From Conus ventricosus (Eukaryota > Mollusca > Gastropoda > Neogastropoda > Conidae), in assembly GCA_018398815.1 (NCBI GenBank), contig CM031616.1, forward strand, positions 32,228,792 to 32,292,791: 64,000 bases of DNA, in the 5' to 3' direction. Shown here one piece after another: positions 24,561-36,960 of this stretch; the first letter of the stretch is position 1, and each line of letters opens with the position of its first letter. A program made the translations under genes and the position numbers. The notes beneath the pieces were generated by a model. That model was not told where the DNA came from and did no database searches. It was given only the letters and a program-made list of their open reading frames with translations.

Positions 24561-25064
24561 AATGCATAAAATGTTTAGCAACCCATATCATAGGGGGCAA
24601 TCCAGCCCAGGTAACGTGGGAAAGAAGAAGGGAATTGAACATTATCCACAGCATCAGTCTGCACATCTTGCAAGCCTCTTGGGAATTGGTCTTGTTTAGT
24701 CTTGTTTAGCAGAGATGAACTAACAATAACAACACTAAGTGTAACTTCCAATTATTCTGTCAGTTTTCTTTCACACATGTGGTTTGGTTCACTCATGAAC
24801 TAAGTGCAATTGATAAAAAGCCATTACCACAGAAGGTAATAAATAAAACATTGCAAAACCAACCACCCCCCAAAAAACAGAGACTGCTAAAGATAGGACT
24901 GAGCTACAAAAGGCCACACCACAGATGATGAAAGCACACAAACAACTGAAAAATACACTGGTGTCACAGAGAATACACCACAACACAGAACCTATGGACA
25001 GAAGGATCAGGATCCCACACTACTGCCAGTAAATGCAAGTTATAGTTGACTGACACACATTTGG

Positions 25065-25672
<608 letters not shown>

Positions 25673-25679
25673 ACAACTC

Positions 25680-26215
25680 CACGAAATCCATGGGCTTGAA
25701 ATTGCCAATGTTTACCTTGATACCTGGGTCACCCGTGAAAGAAAGGTCGAGATTTGGGCAATCAGCACTGGCCTCTGTCCATTCTGAAACAAGTTCCGAC
25801 TGACGAGTGCCACGCCCTCTTCCTCTGCCACGCCCCCTCACACTGGACCCTCGCCGTTGTCCAAAACCCCCTCCCCTTCCTCGACTCTCCTCCCGACCTC
25901 TCACGAAAGGAGGGAGGGGACACTCGACATACATGGAATCGACTCGTCACTCTCCGATTCGGCCCCACTTGCGCCGGTATCACTCGGTTTGAAGTCGGGG
26001 ATCAGCTTCGTCATCAACACCAACCTCCGATAGCAAAGGGTGGTGTTGATTATGATCACTTTATTCCTCATCCGAATCGCTTCATTCCACTTCTTTGAAG
26101 TCTTCGTCATCGCTTTCACGGTCTCGGATAACTTCTTGAAGCACTTCAAGAGCATTAGATCGTTTGAAAACGGCACGCGCCTGATCGAACTGCCTGCTCG
26201 ACTCGCCATCTTCAA
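25680..26215 (-). pseudogene. piggyBac transposase N-terminal fragment
   Basis: On the minus strand a start near 26,210 (MASRAGSS) is followed by an acidic region in more than one frame, then an Arg/Gly-rich stretch (GRGRGRGRGT) and, near 25,700-25,760, SFTGDPGIKVN and KPMDFVELF. The F-x-G-x-P-G-I and P-x-x-F-x-x-L-F pattern is the N-terminal boundary of the piggyBac transposase domain. The coding sequence then ends in a CA array. The catalytic part is missing, so no activity is expected. Confidence 0.7.
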
Positions 26216-26331
26216 CCGAGAATAACTCTCCGAACTTTGCCAAAGTTATTGACCGAATGGACGCGAGCCGGTCAGTCAGCTGACCCGCGAAAGGGAAGAA
26301 ACCGTCCTTTAGGGTCCATGCAACCGTTTAA

Positions 26332-27814
26332 ACCCTCTTGCATTCGTTTCGCCCGTATCCGGCCGCTGTGTTTGTCTCCCCTGCTGTTCGTTCCGGCCGC
26401 AACCGGCCGTACGTGCCGCGTTACTTTCCCTCACACACTGCGATCTTGTTTTAAGTCAGGGCTTGCCAAAATAAACGTGCATCCCTGAGAGGGTCCAATG
26501 AAATCTTAGCAGTAGTATGGGGTGTGGGAAACAACTCAATCACAAAGACCAGGGTCGTGAACTGACCGCATTCCATTGCTGCAGACGGCATCGCCTTGTT
26601 TCTGAAAATGGCGTCTGCTAGCGCTTCTACTGACGGCGATTTTTTGGATTATACGAAAGAGGAGTTGGATGATATATTACAAGAAGTAGAAAGATATGAA
26701 AGAGAGGAGTTAAATGAAAGTGATGTGGATGTTTGAGAGGGAGAAGAAGGCGAAGAAAGTGATCAAGATGATGATGCGCCTGTGTTTGCGTTTGTGACCA
26801 CGTGGCGACCGGCGACTTCCGCACCTGTGGTTCAGCCTTTTGAGGAAGAGACTGGGCCAAATCATGATATGCCAGACACAGATACACCTCTGGGTTATTT
26901 TTTCTCTTCCTGCTGCAGTTGTTTTTTACTACAGCTGCTGACCAGACGAACCTGTACGCCAGGCAGCAGATGGCAAAGTGGGGACAACCTGACCTACTTT
27001 GGCAGGATACGACACCTGCGGAGATGCGCGCATACGTAACTGTGCTCGTCATGATGGGGATCAAACGTCAGCCAAGACTCTGGTGCTACTGGTCGATTTA
27101 TCTTCGGTTTAGCGAGCCACGGATCAGTGGGGTGATGTCGAAAACACGGTTTCTGCCATGCAGCAAACATGGTAGAAACCATGGATCAAGAGTAGTGTTT
27201 ACCATATTGGTGACATGTGACAGTGGTGACACCCTCCTGCCGTGTGTGACCAGACACCACATTAGAGTGACTGTGTAAAGAATGGATTTTACTTCTTTCT
27301 GTGACTGTGTTTATTCCGGTGTTAAAAGTCGTTAAGTAGTGACAAACACACCTTTTAGGATGAAAAAAAACCCCCGTAAAGTGACCTGGCCCCATGTTTG
27401 AGTATGTGACAATCATGTGACACTTGGTGACACCCCAAACTGGATTTACTGAACCAGGACTGCTGTTTACAAGTTGAGGTAGGACACCCTTTGATGATTT
27501 ATATACTAACAAATGCATGCCGACAATGTTATTGTCTGTCTGGTGTATTATAGTAACATTGTCAACGTTTGATGTCCCATTGTTTTGTGACAAACAGGGT
27601 GACAATGACACCCACATGCATCCCAAACATGTGACATCTCTGCATTATGAAATATGATGTGTTAGAATTTTGCATACTAAATTTGACAGCGCTGCAGTGG
27701 AAACTTTGTCCACTACAGCCTTTCAAAGGCAGTAGGTGAGTTTTAGGTTAAATTTCTCAAAACAATATGAATACTAGGAGCAGTTCTAGGCTGGAAAATG
27801 CGAATGCAAGAGGG
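26332..27814. mobile_element. Second piggyBac-type element, nested in the first (1.5 kb)
   Basis: Ends are ACCCTCTTGCATTCG (left) and the inverse CGAATGCAAGAGGG (right). TTAA abuts each end, with one extra A on the left. Internally a broken transposase reads on the + strand. The different terminal sequence (CCCTCTTGCATTCG against CCCCTTGACTGCC) shows that it belongs to another family than its host element. Confidence 0.78.
26607..27250 (+). pseudogene. piggyBac transposase remnant in the nested element
   Basis: A start at about 26,607 reads MASASASTDGDF, then an acidic Glu-rich N-terminus interrupted by TGA near 26,735. In the next segment come FVTTWRPATSAPVVQPF and TGPNHDMPD. In another frame comes the conserved block TPAEMRAYVTVLVMMGIKRQ, then WSIYLRFSEPRISGVM and TRFLPC. 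The E-M-x-A-Y-x-x-x-x-x-x-M-G-I block is a standard feature of the piggyBac DDE domain. The rest of the catalytic domain is absent, so it is a truncated, frameshifted copy. Confidence 0.8.
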
Positions 27815-28329
27815 TTAAACCATTTTTTCTCCTTGCCTCCCTTCTTTAAATCGCCGAATTTTGATGATGAAATTATCTCGAACGCCGTTCGTTCAAGGGC
27901 ACACAGCTATCCCGAAACCATCTCAAACGCCGTTCGTGCCAGGGCAGTCAACGGGTTAAGGATATGAATATAATCATACCAGTGATTGGTCGTTATCTAA
28001 AGGTAGTAGAGTCTTGGAGTTAGACTGGACTGTGATATAGTTTAGTCCTCATTCCCCACCCCCATCCCACCTGCCATTCAGCCTCTCTCCCTCCCGACCC
28101 CAACCCCCCAATCCACTTTTGATTGGTCAGTATTTCAGCAATGATATCACACCTTGGGAATTGTCAGTGACAAGAAAAATATTTGATCTGTGAATGTGTT
28201 GTCTTTTTTTCAGTAATTATATGTAATGACTGTTTCTGACTTTTGTTTTAATTCATTCCATTCGAAACAATGAGAATAAGGGAAATGTTATTTTCAGTTT
28301 CAATTCTCAAAAATGAACAGAGGACACTC

Positions 28330-28559
28330 TTTTGCTTGATTGTTGTTAATTGTTATTGTTATTATTATCATTATCATTTTTGTTATTATTATTGGTGTTG
28401 TTATTATCATTATCATCATCATCACAACTGTCATTGTTATTATCATTATCTTTATCATTCATCATCATCATTATTAGTTTTTTTTTAATCATCAACAGAA
28501 GCAATGTAACTTTCCGTGAATGTGATTTGTTCTTGTTATTATTATTGTTGTTGTTTTTA

Positions 28560-28593
<34 letters not shown>

Positions 28594-28745
28594 CATTATT
28601 GTTGTTTTCATTATTATTATTGTTATTATTGTTGTTACTATTATCATTATATTTGTGACACCTTTTTGCCTTTGTTACTTTTATTATCATAATTGTTATC
28701 ATCATTATTAGTATTATCATTGCCATTATTATCATCATTTGTGCT
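28330..28745. repeat. ATT/ATC trinucleotide-rich tract
   Basis: About 400 bp of irregular ATT, ATC and GTT triplets. It gives long Asn-, Leu- or Ile-rich artificial frames on the two strands. Confidence 0.9.
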
Positions 28746-28808
28746 AGAATTTCATTTCAGTGAGCTATACATTCAGCAGAAAAAACCGTCTTGTCTGTCT
28801 GGCCACAG

Positions 28809-29067
28809 ACCCATCCTCAATGACCACACCAGAGGCGGAAGGAGAAGGAGAACCAGAGCCCACAGGGGAAGGGGAGGAGGGTGGGGCGGAAGGAGAAGGC
28901 GAGGGGGAGACGTGGGACAAGGTGCCAAAATTTCTGGCGGAACCTGACAGCAAGTATTACATCATTCGCTCCACCCTGTCACCATCACCTGCCAGGCGGT
29001 GGGCTCGGAGCAGATCAACTTCAACTGCAATGGCGAGAGCATCCCCCAGTCCCGTGTGCAGTACGAG
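28809..29067 (+). CDS. Module 4, exon A, carrying a 1-nt frameshift
   Basis: The exon starts after GGCCACAG and ends at GTAGGG. It opens with an acidic linker, PSSMTTPEAEGEGEPEP and a Gly/Glu run, then KFLAEPDSKYYIIRS. From about 28,976 the frame that continues the Ig half is another one: PVTITCQAVGSEQINFNCNG, ending QSRVQYE. The exon is 259 nt, while phase 1 to phase 0 needs 2 plus a multiple of 3, so one base is missing in the TCCACCCTG stretch at 28,970-28,978. It could be an assembly error, a null allele or a real lesion. The donor, acceptor and both halves are otherwise well preserved. Confidence 0.8.
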
Positions 29068-29169
29068 GTAGGGCGGCATCAGCAGGTGTCCGAAAGCAGG
29101 TGTCTGCAGTCGTACACACATGTGTCCGTGTGCAAATAGGTGCACCAGCCTTCCCTCCTTCCCTACCTG

Positions 29170-29893
<724 letters not shown>

Positions 29894-30232
29894 ATCACAT
29901 TACAGTACATCCTCAAACTGAAAGGCTAATGTTTTCTAATAAGTTTTATATTTTTCTTTCTTTCTCCTTTTTTCTTTGCTTTTGTTGTTGTTGTTGCTAA
30001 ATTAAGCTAACAGTAATGGGCTTGTGCTACATATTGTTTCTTGATGGATCCATACTCTTGAAGAAAAGTGCAAAATTGTCGAAGAGAAAGGAATAGAGAG
30101 GAGAAGAGTTAACAGAGAAGAGAGGAGAGATAGAGAGGAAAAGAGACAGACAGAGACATAAATGTAACAGAGAGATAGCCTGGTTACCAATCAAAAACAA
30201 ATGGTAACATCCAGTGACTTGTGTGTCTGCAG

Positions 30233-30422
30233 GAAGCAGAATTTGAAGGCTACGTGGACGTTATGTCAGCAAGTATCGACATCTCACGACAGGAAGTGGA
30301 GAACCACAACAACCAATACGGAGGCAATGATTTCCACTGTCAGTGCTATGCCAAGTACACCGACCCCGCCTTGGCTGAGGCTCAGTATGTCACCAGTGCC
30401 AAAGGTTACGTTGAAGTGGCCT
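30233..30422 (+). CDS. Module 4, exon B (second half of UNC5-like Ig1)
   Basis: The exon starts after GTGTCTGCAG and ends at GTAAGT, phase 0 to phase 1, 190 nt. It encodes EAEFEGYVDVMSASIDISRQ, where the I-D-I-S-R-Q strand is very like UNC5 Ig1, then GGNDFHCQCYAKYTDPA and ends GYVEVA. All conserved positions are intact. Confidence 0.92.
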
Positions 30423-30489
30423 GTAAGTACACGGACGGACCTGTACTAGCCTGTAATGTGGGTTTTTTTGTGTGTTTTTTCAGTCCCAT

Positions 30490-30860
30490 CTTTCAGGCCA
30501 CCTCAGTGGCATTGCATCCAGGTCGGTCATTCTGGCTCCCCCAACCCACAGCCTTACCCTTGCTTTTCCCTCCACAGCCTCAACACCAGCAATCCACAGT
30601 GAATAGTCAATGTCAGGTGGTCATCATTAAGGTAAGCCACCAGGGGAGACACTAGGCTGCTGCCAAGTCACGGCTGTGGTGTTCAGTGGCGGCTGTTCTG
30701 ACCCAGCAGACATGGGACACCACCTTCCAAGCCCCGTACTGACGACAGTGATTGCTTAGTCATCAAGCCAGCATGAGGGAGCTCTCCCCTATGGGGAGGC
30801 ACCACCACGTCCATTCAATGACAGTCCCGGTGAATTTGCAGATACTGGTGACCCTGACAG
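30490..30860 (+). repeat. Interspersed repeat R1, copy 2
   Basis: CCACCTCAGTGGCATTGCAT, CCAGGGGAGACACTAGGCTG, TGGTGTTCAGTG, TGTTCTGACCCAGC, GGACACCACCT, GTGATTGCTTAGTCAT, GGAGCTCTCCC and CACCACGTCC occur in the same order as in the 9.1-kb copy. It begins about 70 bases after the exon at 30,422. Confidence 0.8.
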
Positions 30861-30999
30861 AATCTCTCCACTGGCCTAGATATGGGGGCAGAAGTTGAAA
30901 CTGAGGTCACCATGAGAGCAAGGCATTAAAGGTCACAGGATATGAGACTGTTTATTCAATGCTGATTGATGAGGATGATGAAAATGATGCTACAGATTT

Positions 31000-31345
31000 C
31001 CATTCTGGTCTGAGACTACATGACGGAGCTGTACCCAGCACTTATTTTGGTGATACATTTTAGTGTCAACCAGGCCTAAGAGATATAGACAACTGCAGTG
31101 CTGGTCAGGAAATTTGAGGAACTCTCTGGGAGATGCATACATTTGCTGGATGAAATTCAACTGTCTTGTCCCAGTCTTCCCACTTGATCTTCCCACTTGA
31201 GCCAGTAGCAAACTCAATTCTGAATAGGAGTAGAAAAATCCCCAAATTAATGGCTCTGATGGGAATTGAACCCACAACCCATAGCAGGGTGTCCATGACA
31301 TTAACCCACTTCACTACAGCAGCTGGTTCCAGTATGGATTTGTTC
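31000..31345 (-). mobile_element. tRNA-derived SINE, family A, copy 1
   Basis: Read on the minus strand it starts with a degenerate tRNA-like head containing GGGTTCAATTCCCATCAGAG (a B-box-like block). The body follows with TGGGAAGACTGGGAC, TTTCATCC, CAAATTTCCTGACCA, CAGTTGTCT and GTCTCAGAC, and a tail of ATCAT triplets. The same ordered blocks form the copy at 60.2 kb on the + strand. Confidence 0.8.
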
Positions 31346-31619
31346 AAATACTGCTCTCATGCTGTAAACCTTTTTTTTCAGTAATAATGAAATAAGGGTC
31401 TGATGAAAAGGAAGTGAATGGACTATCAAGCAGTCCCCTGCACAAAGGAAAATTACATTCCCAGCCAAGAACAGAACTGGAAAAATCCGTAAGGATGTTC
31501 AGACCAGAGTGTAAGAGAGCGCAAAAAAAATCGGGGTAGCAGGAGGATGGGGGCTTCTTCTTTGAAGGCCTGCTGACCAGCTCTCCCATGATTTTCCGTC
31601 TCCTCTACTGATATGAAAG

Positions 31620-31805
31620 ATTCATAGAGGAGAAGGTGGCGCCATTTGAAGCAGAATGTTGAACTCTGCATATACTAGCCCAGAACAGTTTACCAGTGAA
31701 CACCCATGAAGCTTCTGAGCAACAACGCAGTGTCTCCTGGCAGTAGATGGCTTCATGGTGATCTGATATTGATTGTTCCCTGTACGTTTTATGCTGCAAG
31801 TGCTC
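31620..31805 (-). repeat. Interspersed repeat R1, copy 3
   Basis: On the minus strand it reads CAGGGAACAATCAATATCAG, GCCAGGAGACACTGCG and GGTGTTCACTGG, a diverged partial match to R1. Confidence 0.6.
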
Positions 31806-32175
31806 AAATGTGGGTGATGCTGTTTAGATGAGCTGGTATGAGAGACTTGTCACAAACGTGGCATATAAATTGAGACAGTAACTCAAACAAACAAACAAGG
31901 GGGGAAAAACACATGGAATAGAAGTGGAAAAGAATCTATTTCCCTGAATACTACTTAATTTGGCCATTGCCACCTGAATCTCGCATCACAGCAGCTGTTA
32001 CTGGCAGTGATTCGAAAACATTTTCCCCTGGTGTCGGCAAACTAAAAGTGATAGGAGAACTAGATTTGTGCTAAACTAGGAGAGTGCATTAACGATTAAG
32101 AAGTGCAACACTGCTCATTTGGATTGCATATGAGTACATACACCCCCAAGTGCTTGCGAACTGTGTGTGGTCTTG

Positions 32176-32275
32176 TGTATGTGTGTGATTTTGTGTGTGT
32201 GTGTGTCTGTCTGTCTGTCTCTGTATGTCTTTGTGTCTGTTTATGTCTGTGTGTGTGTGTGTTTATGGTCATGTA
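32176..32275. repeat. GT/CTGT microsatellite
   Basis: Short GT runs mix with CTGT units, ending about 40 bases before the exon at 32,315. Confidence 0.85.
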
Positions 32276-32314
32276 TATGAATATTTCCATGGGTGGATAT
32301 GTTTCTGTTTTCAG

Positions 32315-32418
32315 TCTTGAAGAAAATGTTTGTGCGTGAACCTTTCAACATCACAGTGGAAGAGGGACAGTTTCTGTCTCTTCCCTGTGAGCCACCTCAA
32401 GGGAACCCCATGCCTGAG
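32315..32418 (+). CDS. Module 4, exon C (first half of UNC5-like Ig2)
   Basis: The exon starts after TGTTTTCAG and ends at GTCAGT, phase 1 to phase 0, 104 nt like all C exons. With the preceding T it reads FLKKMFVREPFNITVEEG, then FLSLPCEPPQGNPMPE. F-x-x-E-P, the core cysteine and P-P-x-G agree with UNC5 Ig2. NIT is a possible N-glycosylation site. Confidence 0.9.
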
Positions 32419-32828
32419 GTCAGTCTCTCTCTGTGTCTCTGTCTGTCTGTCTGTCCATTTGTCTCTCTGTCTGTCTGTGTCTCTAATATTCGGTGATATA
32501 CTTTCTGGTAGCAGTGATTTGTCATGGCATTCCTATGGCCAGTGTTCAGAGGATCATAATTGGATATAATTAGAATGTACACAAGAAAGTTCACAACTCT
32601 GTGTGTTTCTGTTTATTGAATAGAATCCTTAGTGGTTCTGTGTTGTACGGAGTCTGACAACTGCCAGCTGAGTAGAAGATGCAAACACCAACCAAGCAAA
32701 TGACAGACTGTTAGAGGAAACAAGTGTAAGTATATCAATCCTGTCTTGGAAGACTTGAAAAATTCTCAGAAACTTGAAAATGAAGAATATCCCCACAGAA
32801 AGGCATTTGGTTTTGCAATTAGCCATCT

Positions 32829-33115
32829 GGAGGCCAGAACAGCTCAGTTGGTAGAATGCCAAACTCATGATCCTCTAAGACTAGGGTTGCAGGTTCAAAT
32901 CTCTGTAGTGTTGTTTTTGGTACAAGGAGGATTTTTCCCTTGGAATTAGTATTTGTTTTGACTTTGTTTCCCAAAAAAGGTCTTTGGAATGAGACTGTAA
33001 ACCAAGGTTCCATATGTGAACACATACACATCTTTCACACTTTTACCAGTTTTTTTGGAAGAGAAGGCCAATTTGGCCATTGATCTGGATGACATGTGTA
33101 TACACATTGCAAGCA
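32829..33115 (+). mobile_element. tRNA-derived SINE, family B, copy 1
   Basis: The head has AGCTCAGTTGGTAGAATGCC (A-box region) and GGGTTGCAGGTTCAAATCTC (B-box region), as in a tRNA gene. The body follows with TTTTTGGTACAAGGAGGATT, GAATGAGACTGTAAACC, GGTTCCATATGTG and AGAAGGCCAATTTGGC. Copy 2 is at 34.9-35.2 kb on the other strand. Substitutions in both boxes argue against a working tRNA gene. Confidence 0.85.
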
Positions 33116-33733
33116 TCCTGTGTGAAAAATGGAAAGAATGAGTTACAAGCTCAGTGATGATACTGGACTGAGAGACACAGGAAACAACTGAACGTAGCAC
33201 GAACAGGTAACTATCCAGTCAGCTCTGCCAGGGTAGGCAGCCTGGTATGCAAACAGGAGTTTGGACTGTATAGGCTATGTAGCTTGGCTGCAAACTGAGG
33301 ATAGGCGATACATAAGTAATTTCAACAGAAAAAATAATAACCATAAAAAATTTCTTTGGGGCCAGATACTTCTTTCAGTTTCATAGGGCACCACACTCAC
33401 AGGCACTCGAACAGTTAAAGAAACCATTGCTTCAACAAGTGTGGGTTTCAAAGATCCAGCTTCTCCTTGCAGTCTTGTCCAATGGCAGGAAAGTCTTGGA
33501 ACCACTGAAACCAAACAATGCACAGACATCAAGAAGATGGATGAAAGTGTTTTAGTTTTCAATATGGTTTTGTTTTATGCTCCCATTAGGGCTGTTCCGT
33601 TGTTGTTTTTTTCTGCTTATGCAGGCTGATAGTCCTGCGGACACTCCCTGTATAGACAGGCAAGGATTAATCCCATCTACCCAACAAAGGGAGTGGAGTT
33701 TTGTGTGTATGGCCGTTTTTATCCCGCCATTAA

Positions 33734-34844
33734 CCCTCTTATACTCGCAACGGGAGAATCCGGGACTGAACGTCGGGCGCCTGTTCTTCCCGTACCGGGA
33801 CGTACCGGGACCTCTCTGTGGGAATTTTCCATCACGCAGTGATCACGTGTGTAGACACACACAGTCGCAGACAGTAACTAGGAAGACTCAGGCATGGCCC
33901 AATCATGTGTTGGCACTATTTTTGGGTGATGGAACCGTGTGCGTTCATTGAGAATAGGCACAGAACGCAGCGAGTAACTTTGTGAATGGAAACTGACCGA
34001 CTTTCACAATGGCGGCTTTCGCGTCTGCTACGAACGACGACGAGATGGTCGACCACTCGCAAGGAGTTAGATGAAATTATTGTAGAAGTGGAGACATTTG
34101 AAAGAAAAATGGAGAATGAAAGTGATATAGAAGTAGGTAGTAGTGTTGAAGAAGACGGTGAAGTGCAAAGCGACCCGGAATACAATGTTCGACTGGCGGC
34201 ACTTCAGACAAAATGGAGGCCCGCGACACACGGCACGGCAGGGGTGCGTCCGTTTCAGGAACCCACTGGGCCGGCTCACTCGTTACCTGACACTGCTACA
34301 CCACTTTTTTTTTTCGTTTTGTTTGTTCCTCTTTGTTTTTTAAGACTGCTACTGATGAAAGAAATAGGTATACAAGACAAAAACAAGCTGCAAAGGGCGC
34401 ACCTGACCCTCTTTTATAGTATTGTGTGTGACATGTGACAAGTTTTGTATGACATTGGTGGGACAACCAGTGGGACCTGTACTGCCCAGGCAGCAGATGG
34501 TTTACGTCAGGTAGGCCTCAGGTTTCATCTTACACTAACAGCCTGCATCAGCATGGTGACTGCGCATGCTTGCATGCTGTAAACTTGATTGTCATCATAA
34601 AATTTCACGTGTCTGGTGACAATTTGGTGACAGTGACACGACCTATATCTCTAAGACAGACAAAATAGAGTTCAAAGTGAAGTGCATGCTCTTCTGAAAC
34701 TGTCTGCCAATTTTCTTTCTCCTAGCGGTTCACATACATTCCCCATAAGTTAATAATCACACATACCCATTTTTAGGCTGAAACCTGTAAAAGAATCTGA
34801 AATCTAGGGGAAGTTTGCAGTCAGAGAAACTGAGTACAAGAGGG
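33734..34844. mobile_element. Third piggyBac-type element, 1.1 kb internally deleted
   Basis: Left end TTAA then CCCTCTTATACTCGC; right end GAGTACAAGAGGG then TTAA. The terminal repeat is a close variant of that of the nested element at 26.3 kb (CCCTCTTGCATTCG), so the two are related families. It carries only an N-terminal transposase remnant on the + strand and is too short for the whole enzyme. Confidence 0.8.
34008..34340 (+). pseudogene. piggyBac transposase N-terminal remnant
   Basis: The frame reads KELDEIIVEVETFERKMENE, then an acidic stretch, then TKWRPATHGTAGVRPFQEP and TGPAHSLPDTATPLFF. The W-R-P-A-T, the F-x-x-x-T-G-P and the P-D-T-x-T-P-L-x-F-F sequence parallel the remnant at 26.6-26.9 kb. 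The sequence then enters a poly-T tract and shows no catalytic domain. Confidence 0.75.
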
Positions 34845-34859
34845 TTAAGGCAGCCATAC

Positions 34860-35172
34860 TCCAACTTCGGAGAAGGTGAAGCTATCTGTAAGGTGTCGTC
34901 CATACCAACAGCCAAACTGGCCTTCTCTTCCGAAAGTTGGTGATGGGATTTGACGTGTGTGCAAGATGTTATGCGTGCGTCCACATATGGAACCTCGGTT
35001 TATAGTCTCATTCGAAGGACTGTTTGGGAAATGGAGTCAGAACCAATGTTAACTCCGAGAGAAAAATCCCCCTGTACCAAAACGGCCCAGCGGAGATTCG
35101 AACCCGCAACCCCAGGATCACCAAGATTACGAGTCCAGTGCTCTACGACTGAGCTATTCCAGCTCCCAGGCT
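34860..35172 (-). mobile_element. tRNA-derived SINE, family B, copy 2
   Basis: On the minus strand a well preserved tRNA-like head reads AATAGCTCAGTCGTAGAGCA and GGGTTGCGGGTTCGAATCTC. The same body as copy 1 follows (GAATGAGACTATAAACC, GGTTCCATATGTGG, AGAAGGCCAGTTTGGC). The head is closer to a functional tRNA than in copy 1, suggesting a younger insertion. Confidence 0.88.
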
Positions 35173-35299
35173 GTTCCTAATGTTAGATCTAATTTTTCAG
35201 AAGGAACTTGAAAATTTTTTAAGGAGAAACATATACACTCTGCGCAGACTTAATGATCCAGTGAACATGCATATTAACGTTGCCCTTACTGTGAGATAA

Positions 35300-36665
35300 A
35301 GGCCCATCTTTGCGAGTTTCTTGTAGTTGTGAATATTTTGCTCAGTGACTTGTCATTGTGAACTGTTGTCTCAAGGGCTTGTATTCGTGACTTCTTTGGC
35401 TCAGTGGCTTGTAATCATGAACCTTTGTCTCAGTGGTCTGTCATCGCAGTCCTTTGTCTTTATGGATTGTGGTTAAGACTCTTTGTTATATTGATCTGTC
35501 ATCATGGGCTTCTCTCTCAATGGCTTGCAGTTATGGACCTTTGTGTTTATCGTTTGTAGTTATGGACCTTTTTTTTTATGGTCAGTAGTTATGGACCTTT
35601 GTCTTTATGGTTTGTAGTTATGGACCTTTGTCTTTATGGTTGATAGTTATGGACCTGTGTCTTTATGGTTTGTAGTTACAGACCTTTGTCTTTATGGCTG
35701 ATAGTTATGGACCTGTGTCTTTATGGTTTGTAGTTACAGACCTTTGTCTTTATGGTTTGTGGTTATGGACCTGTGTCTTTATGGTTTGTAGTTACAGACC
35801 TGTGTCTTTATGGTTTGTAGTTACAGACCTTTGTCTTTATGGTTTGGAGTTACAGACCATTGTCTTTATGGTTGATAGTTACAGACCTGTGTCTTTATGG
35901 TTTGGAGTTACAGACCATTGTCTTTATGGTTTGTAGTTACAGACCTGTGTCTTTATGGTTTGTAGTTACAGACCTTTGTCTTTATGGTTTGTAGTTACAG
36001 AAATTGTCTTTATGGTTTGTAGTTATGGACCTTTGTCTTTATGGTTTGTAGTTATGGACCTTTGTCTTTATGGTTTGTAGTTATGGACCTTTGTCTTTAT
36101 GGTTTGTAGTTATGGACCTTTGTCTTTATGGTTTGTAGTTATGGACCTTTGTCTTTATGGTTTGTAGTTATGGACCTTTGTCTTTATGGTTTGTAGTTAT
36201 GGACCTTTGTCTTTATGGTTTGTAGTTATGGACCTTTGTCTTTATGGTTTGGAGTTACAGACCATTGTCTTTATGGTTGATAGTTATGGACCTTTGTCTT
36301 TATGGTTGGTAGTTATGGACCTTTGTCTTTATGGTTTGGAGTTACAGACCTTTGTCTTTATGGTTTCTAGTTACAGACCATTGTCTTTATGGTTTGGAGT
36401 TACAGACCTTTGTCTTTATGGTTTGGAGTTATGGACCTTTGTCTTTATGGTTGGTAGTTATGGACCTTTGTCTTTATGGTTGGTAGTTATGGACCTTTGT
36501 CTTTATGGTTTGTAGTTATGGACCTTTGTCTTTATGGTTTGTGGTTATGGACCTGTGTCTTTATGGTTGATAGTTATGGACCTTTGTCTTTATGGTTGGT
36601 AGTTATGGACCTTTGTCTTTATGGTTTGTAGTTATGGACCTTTGTCTTTATGGTTTGTAGTTTTG
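35300..36665. repeat. 29-bp minisatellite, about 1.15 kb plus a degenerate 5' part
   Basis: The monomer GTTATGGACCTTTGTCTTTA plus TGGTTTGTA (29 bp) is repeated about 40 times from ~35,500, with variants ACAGACC and TGATAG. Upstream copies (35,300-35,500) are strongly diverged. The array stops 130 bases before the exon at 36,795. Because 29 is not a multiple of three, the repetitive peptides in its frames are artefacts. Confidence 0.95.
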
Positions 36666-36794
36666 AGTTGTTTTCAGAAGTTTTTCAACACATTCAGGAA
36701 AACACAAATTTGAAAAGCAGAATTGTACAAGGCTTCTGTCATTTCCCTCCTTACAATGTCTGTACTAGATGGAAGAAATGTCTTGCGCATGCAG

Positions 36795-36960
36795 GTATAC
36801 TGGACGTTGAATGGACAGCAGGTGGAGAGGCCATTGCCCGCATCAGACTATTCCTACAATGTGGGCGAAGCTAGTGTAGCTGATGTGGGAGTCTACGTCT
36901 GTGTTGCCACCAATGAAGCAAACAGCCGCAAGAGTAGACCCGGCATCGTCTCTCTCAATG
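36795..36960 (+). CDS. Module 4, exon D (second half of UNC5-like Ig2)
   Basis: The exon starts after GCGCATGCAG and ends at GTGGGT, phase 0 to phase 1, 166 nt. It encodes VYWTLNGQQVERPLPASD, then SVADVGVYVCVATNEANSRK and ends IVSLNG. The core W and Y-V-C-V-A are present. D-V-G replaces the usual D-S-G, and the middle loop is shorter than in the other D exons. Confidence 0.9.

Noticed and set aside
34925..35172. tRNA gene on the minus strand
   Set aside because: The tRNA-like head continues into a SINE body shared with a second copy at 32.8 kb, so it is a tRNA-derived SINE rather than a tRNA gene.
35694..36515. Open frames encoding repetitive MVCSYGPLSLW-like peptides
   Set aside because: They are translations of a 29-bp minisatellite whose unit length is not a multiple of three. 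There is no start context or splice support.
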